Source of the DNA: Calothrix membranacea FACHB-236
GTDB taxonomy: Bacteria > Cyanobacteriota > Cyanobacteriia > Cyanobacteriales > Nostocaceae
NCBI RefSeq assembly: GCF_014696315.1
Contig: NZ_JACJPX010000009.1
Location: forward strand, 1-64,000
Direction of reading: 5' to 3'
Length of the DNA: 64,000 bases
This document shows, one piece after another, positions 1 to 9,518 of the stretch. Numbering within the stretch: the stretch's first letter is position 1; every line of letters starts with the position of its first letter. Made by a program: the position numbers and the translations under genes. Under the pieces are notes generated by a model. That model saw only the letters and a list, made by a program, of their open reading frames with translations, did not search any database and had not been told where the DNA came from.

Positions 1-26
1 ATCCGTTCTTGTTTCTCTTGGCTCAT
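1..26 (-). CDS. Possible 5' end of a gene running off the left edge
   Basis: Reading leftwards on the minus strand, an ATG at 24-26 opens a frame MSQEKQER that is still open at the window edge. Only eight codons are visible and no clear Shine-Dalgarno sequence precedes them, so product and reality cannot be judged. It is listed because the next gene to the right is 1.2 kb away and this would be a natural edge gene. Confidence 0.25.
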
Positions 27-1221
27 AGTCTGCGATCGCACAAGGTTATTTCCTTCTACATTTTCTCAGAAATGGTAAATCTTCCAAAACTGGATGCTCC
101 CGAAAGAAGCCTTTGTATAGCAAGCTTCTAGTCAAATCATTTTTTCAAAAATCAAATAGGAACCCTATATATTCTAGAGCAATACGCTTGGGTTACGCTC
201 ATTAGCGATTGATTTGTCACTTATTAAAAAAGTTAGCTCAATTGGGGGATTCTCCCCCAAACCCCCGATTGGGTGACGGTTGCGTCCCCCAAACCCCCTC
301 CAAAATTATTGTTCTGTTTTTTTATGTTGAGTAACTAGTTTTTTAGTTTTGTTATCAATTAATTTTCTTAACTGAACTGTATTTTATTTTAGAGGGTACG
401 GCAGTGCCGTGCCCCTACAATCTGTCGCCTTCTTTTTTCAAATTAGTATAAGAGGTAATATATAACAATCCTATTTTAGTTGTGAAAAATATCTGTTATG
501 CCTGTTAACTGTTAACCGTGAATAGTCAACAGTCAACAGTCAACAAACCTTGAAGCAATATTTTACAAATCATTTAGCATTGCTATATCTACTGTGACTC
601 TGTGGTTATGTCTGCTAAAAATTCTGGAATATATGATGGATGAATTCTACTTAGCAATACATACTCAAACATCATCTAGGTTGAGAAATAAAGGCTTTCA
701 CCAGGCAACAGATAATAGTGTAGAAGTTAAGAATAAAACCAGATTATAAAAAATAGAAGTTTAAAGCTAGACGCAGTTTAGCAAGTTTATTTTTAGGGAA
801 AATCTCTACATTCCAGCAGTATTCTCAGCCAAAGGTAAGTTATAAATAAACACCATTAAAAATAGTTTAGCCCATCTATCTCGATTCAAGATCATGCTGG
901 TAATTAAAAATATAAGTATGCTTTTATACTAAATATTTTCAGTGATTGAGGAGTATGAGAAATTAAAATAATCCGTGCAAACTCAGGAATAAGATGTTAG
1001 GTTAAGTTATACGTAAGTAGTCAAACAATTTAATTATTTGATAATTGCATCCATAAACAAAGATTTTTTTGATAGGCTAACAGATTATCTAAAAAATGCC
1101 TAGACAATTATACTTGGTTGGCAATTAACTCCGTAGGTAAAAATTGAATTGCCAAAACGATTACAGCAACTAAAGATACAATTAGTAAAATTGCTCAATT
1201 CACTAGTTATAAGGTATTCAA
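27..1221. other. 1.2-kb gene-poor region with dispersed repeats
   Basis: No convincing gene is seen. The stretch is AT-rich and holds a C-rich direct repeat around 245-300 (two copies of a CCCCCAAACCCCC-like word), a partial reverse-orientation copy of the TACCAATTTG MITE-like element at about 391-453, and a 7-bp tandem AGTCAAC repeat at 522-545. A 37-codon ATG frame at 636-749 has no ribosome site or family resemblance and is not called. Confidence 0.6.
391..453 (-). repeat. Partial copy of MITE-like family 1 (reverse orientation)
   Basis: Read on the minus strand this segment gives an AATTTGAAAAAAGA word, then GCGACAGATTGTAGGGGCA and a GGCACTGCCGT palindrome, matching the left half of the full element at 36281-36382. 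The right half (TGTCGCA and terminal AATTGGTA) is missing, so it is a truncated copy. Confidence 0.6.
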
Positions 1222-2013
1222 ATGCTGGAATTATACCAATGGGAACTATCCCAATACTCAGAAAAAGTGCGATTGATTTTAGATTATAAAGAACTAAATT
1301 ATCGCAAAATAGAGGTCACACCAGGGATTGGTCAAGTAGAACTGTTTCGTCTGACTGGTCAAAGGCAAGTACCAGTTTTAAAGGATGGAAGTAGATATAT
1401 TGTTGATTCAACAGAAATAGCTAAATATTTAGACTTAGAGTATCCAGAACGCCCACTGATACCGAAAGATCCCAAGAAAAGGGGTGCCTGTTTATTAATA
1501 GAAGAATGGGCAGATGAGTCAATAGGTATTAAAGGGCAAAAAGCACTATTTGCTGCTATTAGTCAAGACCAAAATTTTCGTAAATCCTTTTTACCCACCT
1601 CTACACCCGATATTCTCAAAAATTTGATTGAAGGAGTACCACGTGATTTCTTAACGGTTTTGGGTTTTGGGGTTGGTTATAGCCCAGATGTCATTAAGTC
1701 TGCGATCGCAGATTTAAACCAAGACTTAGAAGCGCTGACACTGCTATTGGCAGATAGCCCTTATTTGCTAGGAGATGAACCAAGTTTAGCTGATTTAGCA
1801 GTGGCTGGTTTATCAATCTTACTGAAATTTCCCGAAGGGCCTTATTTAGATATACCAGCAGATCTTAGAGGTAAAGGCTTGCCTGGTTTAGCAGATAATC
1901 CTGATTATGCACCCTTCTTTGAATGGCGCGATCGCATTTATGCCCAATTCCGTAAACCCTTAATTGGTACTACCCCATCTGCAAGTAGACCAACCTCAAT
2001 TCAAATTGATTGA
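1222..2013 (+). CDS. Glutathione S-transferase family protein
   Basis: A 263-residue protein with the two-part GST layout. Residues 1-78 look like the thioredoxin-fold glutathione-binding domain: it starts MLELYQWELSQYSEKVR, has the conserved cis-proline segment RQVPVLKDG and the DSTEIAKYL motif whose acidic-Ser pair binds the glutathione gamma-glutamate. Residues 85-235 form the all-helical C-terminal domain with SPYLLGDEPSLADLAVAGL, the N-capping-box region of GSTs. The first position after the strand is Tyr/Ser-rich (SQYSEK), so Ser is the likely catalytic residue. Substrate is unknown. The ATG follows an AAGG ten bases upstream. It stands alone, with repeats on both sides. Confidence 0.88.
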   Translation: MLELYQWELSQYSEKVRLILDYKELNYRKIEVTPGIGQVELFRLTGQRQVPVLKDGSRYIVDSTEIAKYLDLEYPERPLIPKDPKKRGACLLIEEWADESIGIKGQKALFAAISQDQNFRKSFLPTSTPDILKNLIEGVPRDFLTVLGFGVGYSPDVIKSAIADLNQDLEALTLLLADSPYLLGDEPSLADLAVAGLSILLKFPEGPYLDIPADLRGKGLPGLADNPDYAPFFEWRDRIYAQFRKPLIGTTPSASRPTSIQID

Positions 2014-2223
2014 TGGGTCAAGAGTCAAGGGTCAAGGGTCAAAAATCCCAGAGACGCGATTAATCGCGTCTGTACAAAAGTTAAAAGTCATTAGTTGATT
2101 TTCCTTATTTCCCAATTTCTAGGGATTGGGGAATAAGGAGAACGAGTAAGAAAATTTGAAAGCGAGAAAAGGTAATTAGATTTTACCTCCTCTACTCCCC
2201 TGCTCCCTGCCCCTCTGCCTCCT
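2014..2223. repeat. Intergenic heptamer repeats and a 20-bp palindrome
   Basis: After the GST stop come about three copies of a GTCAAGG-type heptamer (2018-2042), then a perfect palindrome AGACGCGATTAATCGCGTCT at 2052-2071, and finally a C-rich CCCCTGCTCCCTGCC segment just before the end of the glycosidase gene. The palindrome could fold as a transcript hairpin for either converging gene, but it has no T-run. Confidence 0.55.
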
Positions 2224-3747
2224 CTACACTACGCGATTTTGACGCAAGCATTCTTGATACCAATTAAAGCTGGCTTTGGGAATGCGCTTTTGGGTTTTGT
2301 AGTCAACATAGGTGATACCAAAGCGGCGGGTATAGCCCCAAGACCATTCAAAATTATCCATGAAACTCCAGAGAAAATAACCTTTGAGTGGATATCCCTC
2401 ATTAATGGCGCGATGTGCTGACCGCAAATATTGTCGCAAATACATAATGCGATCGCTATCAATTACTTCACCACGATCGTTTAATTCATCTGGCGCAGCA
2501 CAACCGTTTTCACTGATAAATATTGGTAAATCTTTGCGTCCTAATGTCTCGCTGATATGGCGCACACCCCAATAAATGCTTTCTGGCACCAAATTTAACC
2601 AAAACATATGCATATTGGGGTAGTTTTTGGGTAATTTCAAAACTTCGTAACCCTTCGCGTTATCAGTCGCCCGTACATAATTGCCTGTATAGACGTTTAA
2701 ACCAAATGCGTCGAGTGGTTGGAAAATAGTTTTTAAGTCGTCTGCTTTGATGTCAGGTGCATCACCACCTAATTGTTCTAGCATTAATGGACTATATGCA
2801 CCCGTCAGCGCCGGAAAAATAATGCCACCGTTAGTCCATTGAGTATGAAATGCTTTTTGTGCGGCTTGAATATCTGCGGCTGACTCAGTTAAGGGAACAG
2901 TCAGGGATGGGTTATCTACTAATGCTACAGAACATTTAACTGGTGAAGCGGCACGAATAGCTTGACAAGCAAGACCGTGGGCGAGTAAAGCATGGTGAGA
3001 AGTTTGCCATACATCTTTAGGAGATCTGACTCGCGTACCTGGCGCATGAACTGGTTGATTGTAAGCGTCGTAACCTAGATGAGTAAAGCAAACGATTTCG
3101 TTAATAGTCATCCAATTAGTAATGCGATCGCCTAAACGACTCACAACCGCGGTAGCATAATCGGCAAAATCCGCAGCTATTTCTCGACTGCGCCAAGAAC
3201 CGTATAAGTCTTCTAACGCTTGTGGGCTATCCCAATGAAATAATGTGGCATGGGGTGTAATGCCATGTTCCAGTAGGGTGTCAACTAAGCGCTGATAAAA
3301 ATCAATGCCTTTTTCATTCACTTGACCCCTACCGTCGGGGATGATGCGCGGCCAAGAAATACTAAAGCGGTAATGTTTAACTCCTAAATCTGCCATTAAC
3401 CGCACATCCATTTTGTAGCGGTGATAATGTTCGCAAGCAATAGCCCCTGTATCACCATTCTTAACTAGTCCGGCTGTAGCGCTGAACGTATCCCAAACAC
3501 TGGGTTTGCGGCCATCTTCTTTGGCTGCACCTTCTATCTGGTAAGCAGAGGTAGCAGTACCCCACATAAAATCTTTGGGGAATTGGTAACTATTCACTAA
3601 CTCTCCGGTTTTGGTTTTGGGTTCTCTAACATTTCCTGATGTGGAATTATTGGGAAGCTGCGCCGCCGCCGCCTTTTCCCACGCTATTGGTAGAAAACTG
3701 ATTCCAGAACTTAAACCCACCCAAGAGAGAAAATTCCGCCGTTGCAT
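2224..3747 (-). CDS. Exported glycoside hydrolase family 1 beta-glucosidase
   Basis: 507 residues from the ATG at 3747, typical GH1 length plus a leader. This start is preferred to the upstream ATG at 3801 because an AAGAGG ribosome site lies just before it and the longer form would begin inside the terminator hairpin of the preceding gene. The leader MQRRNFLSWVGLSSGISF has a twin arginine and hydrophobic core, suggesting Tat export. The body starts at FPKDFMWGTATSAYQIEGA, has the acid/base motif TINE (Glu217) and nucleophile motif ISENG (Glu413), and ends with SFMDNFEWSWGY, the aglycone/glucose-binding segment. It probably hydrolyses beta-linked glucosides outside the cytoplasm; the exact sugar cannot be told. 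Confidence 0.93.
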   Translation of the reverse strand: MQRRNFLSWVGLSSGISFLPIAWEKAAAAQLPNNSTSGNVREPKTKTGELVNSYQFPKDFMWGTATSAYQIEGAAKEDGRKPSVWDTFSATAGLVKNGDTGAIACEHYHRYKMDVRLMADLGVKHYRFSISWPRIIPDGRGQVNEKGIDFYQRLVDTLLEHGITPHATLFHWDSPQALEDLYGSWRSREIAADFADYATAVVSRLGDRITNWMTINEIVCFTHLGYDAYNQPVHAPGTRVRSPKDVWQTSHHALLAHGLACQAIRAASPVKCSVALVDNPSLTVPLTESAADIQAAQKAFHTQWTNGGIIFPALTGAYSPLMLEQLGGDAPDIKADDLKTIFQPLDAFGLNVYTGNYVRATDNAKGYEVLKLPKNYPNMHMFWLNLVPESIYWGVRHISETLGRKDLPIFISENGCAAPDELNDRGEVIDSDRIMYLRQYLRSAHRAINEGYPLKGYFLWSFMDNFEWSWGYTRRFGITYVDYKTQKRIPKASFNWYQECLRQNRVV

Positions 3748-3797
3748 AAGACCTCTTGAAAATATGTGCCAGTTGCGAATGCAAAATGCCAGCACAA

Positions 3798-3840
3798 ACA
3801 AAAACGCGCTGGTTTATTATTATGCCCAGCGCGTTTTTGT
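3798..3840 (-). terminator. Rho-independent terminator of the COP23 gene
   Basis: A perfect 15-bp stem (3798-3812 with 3826-3840) encloses a 13-base loop. Read on the minus strand it is ACAAAAACGCGCTGG, loop, CCAGCGCGTTTTTGT, so the descending arm ends in T5. It lies 20 bases past the COP23 stop and 51 bases before the GH1 start, separating the two transcription units. Confidence 0.8.
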
Positions 3841-3859
3841 ATAAAACATTTCCCAGTAA

Positions 3860-4660
3860 TTAACGGCGGAATCTATTGGGGTCGAGGCGAACGCCATTTT
3901 GTTGTTGGCGAACAGTGGTTTGGCCATTAGAACGGTTACGCAAGGCCACACCATTTTTTAACCCGCTACCATTACCACCATCTTTGCGATCGAGGAAAGG
4001 TTTGAGGTTGATACCACTTTTAGATGCAGAAGCGCGATTACCACCCAGTAGTGTGCGACCTAAGTTGTATAAGTCACCAACCCCGTTGCGATTGTTACGG
4101 TAGGTGTTAACAGCAATGGTTTGTTGACCGCTGTCCGCAGTGGTGAGGTTTTGGAAGATGCTATTGCGGATAGTATAGGGGTCTTTATCACGGGGTACTG
4201 TGAGAACAATTCGACAACTAGGATCAGCCTCAGTGGTAACGCAGACGATGTTCTCGTTATTTAACCTCGTTACTTGGAGTTCTTGTAAACCATCTGGACG
4301 ATAGGATTCTAAGCGTTGGGCAATTGTTTGACAGCGTCTGTTAACATCCCAACCACCACCTAAAGCCTGAGGTGCAGCCCAAGCAAAGTATTGACCTGGT
4401 TGACTTTCGGGCTGATACATCACGGTATATTGACCGTTATAGGTTTGACAACTAAACCTCGCACCCTCAGCAGTAGGGTAAGTTGTGGTGTTAGTTGCTG
4501 TACCTGTTGGTATCGGTGTAGTTGTGGTTGTGGATGTGCCCGATGATTCTGTGGGTACAACCACACTGTCTTCAACTTGGGCGAATGCTGCCGAATTACC
4601 CAAGAAGCAGGATAAACCTAAACCACTTAAAAGAAGGAATTTCAAAGCGTGCGATGACAT
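3860..4660 (-). CDS. COP23 domain protein, exported
   Basis: 266 residues. Residues 1-28 (MSSHALKFLLLSGLGLSCF then AFAQ) are a Sec signal peptide with an AXA cleavage site. A Thr-rich linker follows, then at about 68-190 the COP23 domain of cyanobacteria: RFSCQTYNGQYTVMYQP, a QYFAWAAP segment, GGWDVNRRCQTIAQRLE, and a Cys-containing CVTTEADPSCRIVLTVP stretch. The Asn/Arg-rich tail is low complexity. The family is named for a circadian-oscillating membrane-associated protein of Cyanothece; its biochemical function is not known. The ATG is preceded by AGAGGA nine bases upstream. Confidence 0.85.
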   Translation of the reverse strand: MSSHALKFLLLSGLGLSCFLGNSAAFAQVEDSVVVPTESSGTSTTTTTPIPTGTATNTTTYPTAEGARFSCQTYNGQYTVMYQPESQPGQYFAWAAPQALGGGWDVNRRCQTIAQRLESYRPDGLQELQVTRLNNENIVCVTTEADPSCRIVLTVPRDKDPYTIRNSIFQNLTTADSGQQTIAVNTYRNNRNGVGDLYNLGRTLLGGNRASASKSGINLKPFLDRKDGGNGSGLKNGVALRNRSNGQTTVRQQQNGVRLDPNRFRR

Positions 4661-4731
4661 AAATCATCCTCTAGGGAAAATCTGTAGGGATATTGATACT
4701 TTCCGTGACGAAAAATTTTGTTTTTGGTTCA

Positions 4732-6372
4732 TTAAGAACGCTGCTTTTTTTCTTCTTGTGATTTTTTCTCTTTAAGAAGCTGTTTGACTTTGGCTCTAAT
4801 CTGTGAGTGTCTTTCTACACCTTCGTAGGCGTAGCGGTTGAATTTGCTATTGGTAATCATATCTTCTAAATAACTAACTCGTTCACTACCGCCAGGGTGA
4901 GAAGATAACCATCTAGGAGGAGCATTTTTCTGTTGTTTTTCTAGTGTCACCATCAAATTACGTAAGCCATCAGCAGCATAACCTGTGGCGACAATTAGGC
5001 GTGTACCGAGGGTATCTGCTTGACGTTCCATGTCGCGGCTGTAACTGAGGGCTGAAAGTTGCCCAATAATACCGCCTAAAGGAATATATTGTGTCACATT
5101 AGCAACAAGATTACCTTGGGTAACTAATTGAAAGCCGTGGGACAACACCACATGGGATAATTCATGACCGATTAACCCAGCTAATTCTGCTTCCGAGTTT
5201 GTTTTAGCGATCGCACCTGCATTAATAAAGATTTTGCCACCAGGAAGCGCAAAGGCGTTGAGTTCTTCTTGGGGAACGACAAAAAACTCATATTTAAATT
5301 CGTTACGTCCTGCAACTTTGGCGAGTTTCTGTCCAATTTCATTGACGTAGGCGACTACTGTCTCATCGGTAATCTGTTTTAATTCTTGTTTTGCTTGCTT
5401 GGCTACCGATTCCCCAATAGATTCTTCACCGCGCAGTAACATGATTGTAGAATCCAGCGCCGAAAACGGCCCCAGCAAACTACCGCTAACAGCATAACCT
5501 AATGCACCCGTAAGAATATTAGCGATCGCATTGCCTCTAATTTCTGCTTGAATATGAGATTTATAACGCTTGAGATGCACATCTGCTAAATTCGCAAACT
5601 CCGTTGCTTGCGGATCTTTGGCGTTGAGAATCGCAAATTGACGCGCTGCTAAAGAAGCTTCCATCCATTTTTGAGCTTCTGCAAGTGCTGTAACTCTCGC
5701 TTTAATCAGTTCTGGTTGGTCTGGATAAAGGGAAGTTGCCCGTTCTAATATATCTAAAGCTGCTTGAGAGCGATCGTATTGTTTGAGAACTTCTGCAAAT
5801 TTAATATGTCCGGGAATAAACTCCGGACACTGCTCAACTAATAGTTGTAGTGGAATTAAAGTGCGAGATTCCAGCTTCTTTGCTATCCCCGCCTCTGCTT
5901 CTCGCCAGTATACCTTACCTGCTGGGGATAGTTGCGTTGGGTCAGTAATTGCGGCTTTGCGTTCTTGAGGTTGACTGGGTTTGGCAAAAGGTGCTTTTAC
6001 CTCACGGTAAATTTTTTCAGCTTCTGCAATTTGTCCCGCCTGATAAAGCTTATCTGCTTCAATAAATTTTTGCTGACGTGCAATTTCTTCAGGAGTTGGT
6101 TCTGGTTCTGTCGCCGCATCTGGCTTTTTCGGTTCTGAAACTTCTGGGCTGGGGCTGGGCGTAGGTTGTGGTATGATTACAGGCTTTGGCGTTTCCGTGG
6201 GATTGGGAGTGGAACGTTGCAGTATTTCCCGTAGCTGTTGTTGGCTATTTGCAGCAGGTTCTTGTGCAGGAACGGGTGCTGCAGGCTGGGTAATAATAAT
6301 TAAAATTGAAGTGCCAAAGGACAATAACACCCAGTTCAAGGTTAACAGCAGAGACTTCCTAGTTCGGTTCAT
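4732..6372 (-). CDS. M48 family metalloprotease with TPR-like region
   Basis: 546 residues. The N-terminus (SLLLTLNWVLLSFGTSILII) is a signal peptide or anchor, followed by a Pro/Thr-rich stretch and, at about 105-250, TPR-like helical repeats. The peptidase domain at about 285-545 has HELSHVVLSHG with zinc ligands His403 and His407 and catalytic Glu404; the third ligand is likely the Glu of the DMERQADTLG motif. This is the BepA/LoiP-like class of periplasmic quality-control proteases, acting on envelope proteins. Only 71 bases separate it from the COP23 gene on the same strand, so joint transcription is possible. Confidence 0.9.
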   Translation of the reverse strand: MNRTRKSLLLTLNWVLLSFGTSILIIITQPAAPVPAQEPAANSQQQLREILQRSTPNPTETPKPVIIPQPTPSPSPEVSEPKKPDAATEPEPTPEEIARQQKFIEADKLYQAGQIAEAEKIYREVKAPFAKPSQPQERKAAITDPTQLSPAGKVYWREAEAGIAKKLESRTLIPLQLLVEQCPEFIPGHIKFAEVLKQYDRSQAALDILERATSLYPDQPELIKARVTALAEAQKWMEASLAARQFAILNAKDPQATEFANLADVHLKRYKSHIQAEIRGNAIANILTGALGYAVSGSLLGPFSALDSTIMLLRGEESIGESVAKQAKQELKQITDETVVAYVNEIGQKLAKVAGRNEFKYEFFVVPQEELNAFALPGGKIFINAGAIAKTNSEAELAGLIGHELSHVVLSHGFQLVTQGNLVANVTQYIPLGGIIGQLSALSYSRDMERQADTLGTRLIVATGYAADGLRNLMVTLEKQQKNAPPRWLSSHPGGSERVSYLEDMITNSKFNRYAYEGVERHSQIRAKVKQLLKEKKSQEEKKQRS

Positions 6373-6791
6373 GCTGGGTTCACCCCTGTAAAAGGTTAGT
6401 ATTTTTACAATACATCTAAGCGGGTGATTTAGGGAAAAGGGTCAATCAATTTTGGATTTTGGATTTTAGATTAACCCTATGCATGAATGCTGGGGAATGA
6501 ATTTTAGATTGTCGATTTTAGTTCACGTAGGATGCGTTAGCGATAGCGTAACGCATCAGCGTCAAAACTTTTTGTGCGTTACTGAAATTTTTTCAGAAAT
6601 TAAATCTGATTCCTATATATTAGTGAGAATAAGAATAAAAAATTAACCGCAGGCTAAAGACGATTAACACAGATAAACGCAGATAAATTTGTAATACATC
6701 AAATTAGAAGCCGCTAAAAAAGGAAAGGTTAAATGCATCCTTTCCTTTTTTCATGTTTCCCTTTTCTTCTTCAACAAAGGAAATGTAATTC
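6373..6791. other. Intergenic region with dispersed inverted repeats
   Basis: No gene is seen in this 420-base gap. It contains a CGTAGGATGCGTTAG element folding as GATGCGTTA (6531-6539) with TAACGCATC (6549-6557), a word shared with the element at 22357; a TAACACAGATAAACGCAGAT segment common in cyanobacterial spacers; and the terminator of the dynamin gene. Confidence 0.6.
6716..6751 (-). terminator. Terminator of the dynamin-like gene
   Basis: AAAAAAGGAAAGG at 6716-6728 pairs perfectly with CCTTTCCTTTTTT at 6739-6751 around a 10-base loop. On the minus strand it lies 40 bases past the dynamin stop and ends in T6, as a rho-independent terminator should. The stem is symmetrical enough to work from either side. 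Confidence 0.75.
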
Positions 6792-9257
6792 TTAACTTTC
6801 TATTACAGCATTTGCTAATCCATCAGAGACTAAAAAACCATTTTTAATTAGTCTATTATCAACCACTTCCAATTCAGAATCATAATTATTGATTAATGGT
6901 AATAATTTGTCTTGTAAATGCATTGATTGCAGATGGCTATTGATGCCAGAGACTGCTAAATTATAGGCAGCAATTTTCTGGATAACCAGACTCATAAACC
7001 TTTGATTATTCAGAATTTTTTCTTGGGCTTCTTGTTCCAGTGTATTCTCCAAATAATCCCTAGCGTGAGGATACTGCTGTAATATCTCATCAGCTTGCTT
7101 TTCTGCCATTTCTAACAACTGATTTTTAACTATTTGGTTGATAGTTTGGCGGAAAGATTTGCGAATAGTATGGGAAACTTTAGGTTCAAAATCTAACTTC
7201 AATAATTGCCTAATTGCTGGTTCTGCTTCTACTATACTTTCGCAGTCGTAACTTTGAGAAGTTTGCTGCAATGTTTGCCGAAATTGATATATCGAAAAAG
7301 TACCCTCATCGTAAAATCTGGGACTTTCTCTCACAAAGCGATCGCACTCTACACTAGCTGCACTAATTAAGGCTTGGGAAACCAGTTTTTCTACAATCTT
7401 GATTTCTATTTCAATGCCGCCATCGTGACCTAATAAACGATATAATTGGCGATAATAATCTGATTTGCGAATTTTCTCCATTAACTGCTGAAACAGATTA
7501 GCAATTAATTGCTGTGAAGATAAAATCAAAATATCTTCTAACTGATTGGCTAAATAATAAAATGCTTCTACTAAAATCGCTAGTAAAGGTGCAGTTGCAT
7601 TTCTGGGATGGCTGAGGGTTGCGCGTCGATAAGCCTCAGCTACAGAAAAAGTATCTAACAATTCATCCAAACGGCGAATCATTCGGGATTGCAATTGGCG
7701 AAAATCAGCTTCAAAGCTATCACAGTTATTATTAATTACTAGGTTAACCTCTTCATTAATATGCTGAACCCAGTCTTTACTCACTTGCTGTAATTGCTGG
7801 TTGAGACGTTGCAATTCCTGCACTTTCATTGTCTCGATTTCTCGCGGCTGACTATCTAACTCTTGATATATATCTTGATAATGTTTCTTCAAGCTAATAC
7901 ATATATCTTGTAAATCCTCAGCTAAGTTTTGAAAAAGTTGAGGGCGTTTTTCTTCTGTCAGATAGCGAGTAATTGCAGTTCTAAATTCTTCTATGCCACT
8001 ATCTTTAATTAACTGGCTAATTAATGGCATACCCTGTTCTTGAATAATTCTGACATAGTTTTCATTAGGTGTTTCAAAACTATTTACAGAAATGCGGAAC
8101 TGAGTAGCTGATAATTTGCCAGAATTAGCACAATAACGGTTAAATTCATTTACAAATTGTGGTGTTTCTTCTCTACCGTCAAAGCCTCTTGCACTCGCCG
8201 CAAAGATGGAATCTAAGCCAAATCTATCTTGCTCAGTTGTCTGTTTAATTTGGCTGCCGTAAAATCCTAGTAAGCCGCTAGTTTTGTAAACTCTATTTGT
8301 ATCGCGGAACTGTCCGGTAATTAAATCATCTAATCGTTGCCTTAGCTGGGCATTGTACCAGGTTTCATCAATGCGGTTAAAAATATAGAAAACGCGATCG
8401 CGGATTCCGCTGTTTCTCCGCATGGTTTCTAAGAGTTCGGTTTCTTCCTTTGTCATATCGCCAGCAGAAGCAGGTTTTAAGACGCACATGACAGCAGAAG
8501 TTTCCGGATGTTGAATTCTTTGATAAGTTAGCAGTGCATCCTTCGCTACTGGCGCATCAATTCCAGGAGTATCAATAATGACGTTACCATCTTGTAATAA
8601 AGGATGATGGCAATAATATTCGATCCTCTTCAAGACCGAACTATTACTACCACGTCTTGCATAGCTAGCAGCTTCTTTAATATTGGCAAAATTAAATTGT
8701 GCCATTGAATATGTAGCATTATTCACTGTATGAATATGTTGGCGATTTGCTATATAACCTTCCAGCAATAACATTAATGCTTTAGCTTGCTTTGCACGCT
8801 CAGATTTACTCTCACCTCCCTCTTGTTGCAGAATCGCTTGACAACCTTGATTGAGCAAATTAATGACATCAGTCTGGTTAATATTTGCGACTGTTTTAAA
8901 TCCTAATTGTTGACATAATGCAACTGCTTGTTCGCGGATTTCTGCTTCACTTAAAAAGGTTAAAACAACACGTTCTTCATCTAAATTTGCATATTCAATT
9001 TTGCATTCTGTACCTGTAGCGTGTCCTTCGGCACTATATAAAAATTCTCTTTCTAAGAGTGCATTAATGAGCATCGATTTACCCGCACTAAACGCACCCG
9101 CAAACACAATTTCAAATCGCGGAGAAATAACTTTCGCTAGAGAAGTTTTGACAGGTGTAATATCATAAGCGCGTAATGTCGGTTCTTGTTGTAAAAGATT
9201 TAATATATATTCAACTTGTTCTTTTAAATCTATAGCTTGATAAGACAAGTCTGACAT
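6792..9257 (-). CDS. Bacterial dynamin-like GTPase
   Basis: 821 residues. The GTPase domain has a P-loop GAFSAGKSM at 54-62, switch-2 motif DTPGIDAP and the guanine-specificity region FNRID, in the order of the dynamin superfamily. Downstream are long amphipathic helical segments (about 420-600 and 680-800) with Gln/Glu-rich heptads, as expected for the neck and trunk of bacterial dynamin-like proteins. A hydrophobic patch (APLLAILVEAFYYLANQ) could serve as membrane paddle. The Nostoc punctiforme BDLP is about 690 residues, so this is a longer relative. It probably binds and remodels membranes. The P-loop ends Lys-Ser-Met where BDLP has Lys-Ser-Thr. Confidence 0.88.
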   Translation of the reverse strand: MSDLSYQAIDLKEQVEYILNLLQQEPTLRAYDITPVKTSLAKVISPRFEIVFAGAFSAGKSMLINALLEREFLYSAEGHATGTECKIEYANLDEERVVLTFLSEAEIREQAVALCQQLGFKTVANINQTDVINLLNQGCQAILQQEGGESKSERAKQAKALMLLLEGYIANRQHIHTVNNATYSMAQFNFANIKEAASYARRGSNSSVLKRIEYYCHHPLLQDGNVIIDTPGIDAPVAKDALLTYQRIQHPETSAVMCVLKPASAGDMTKEETELLETMRRNSGIRDRVFYIFNRIDETWYNAQLRQRLDDLITGQFRDTNRVYKTSGLLGFYGSQIKQTTEQDRFGLDSIFAASARGFDGREETPQFVNEFNRYCANSGKLSATQFRISVNSFETPNENYVRIIQEQGMPLISQLIKDSGIEEFRTAITRYLTEEKRPQLFQNLAEDLQDICISLKKHYQDIYQELDSQPREIETMKVQELQRLNQQLQQVSKDWVQHINEEVNLVINNNCDSFEADFRQLQSRMIRRLDELLDTFSVAEAYRRATLSHPRNATAPLLAILVEAFYYLANQLEDILILSSQQLIANLFQQLMEKIRKSDYYRQLYRLLGHDGGIEIEIKIVEKLVSQALISAASVECDRFVRESPRFYDEGTFSIYQFRQTLQQTSQSYDCESIVEAEPAIRQLLKLDFEPKVSHTIRKSFRQTINQIVKNQLLEMAEKQADEILQQYPHARDYLENTLEQEAQEKILNNQRFMSLVIQKIAAYNLAVSGINSHLQSMHLQDKLLPLINNYDSELEVVDNRLIKNGFLVSDGLANAVIES

Positions 9258-9447
9258 ATTTATAAGCCTGATAAAATTTAAGTATATTTTACTAAAAATT
9301 GTATAAAATATAAAACAGTGCTATTACTGAGAAAGTATGCTCAAGCTTTGATGTCATGCAGGAAAAATTAATGATCAACGATAAAAATCCCACCTTCACA
9401 AAGAAGGTAGGATCAGTGGTTTATGTCATTAATCTTGCTGAGTTTTT

Positions 9448-9480
9448 AGATCCCCGACTTCTTCAAGAAGTCGGGGATCT
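9448..9480. repeat. 33-bp perfect palindromic dispersed repeat
   Basis: AGATCCCCGACTTCTT (9448-9463) and its exact complement (9465-9480) flank a single central C. A second, slightly diverged 33-bp copy lies at 35425-35457, so it is a dispersed palindromic element. A one-base loop cannot close as RNA without losing pairs, so a DNA-level or mobile origin is as likely as a terminator role. Confidence 0.7.
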
Positions 9481-9518
9481 GATCACCACCAACTTCTCAC
9501 AACTAAGGGGAGAAAGTA

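Noticed and set aside
636-749. 37-codon small protein in the left intergenic region
   Set aside because: No Shine-Dalgarno, no recognisable motif; expected by chance in AT-rich DNA.
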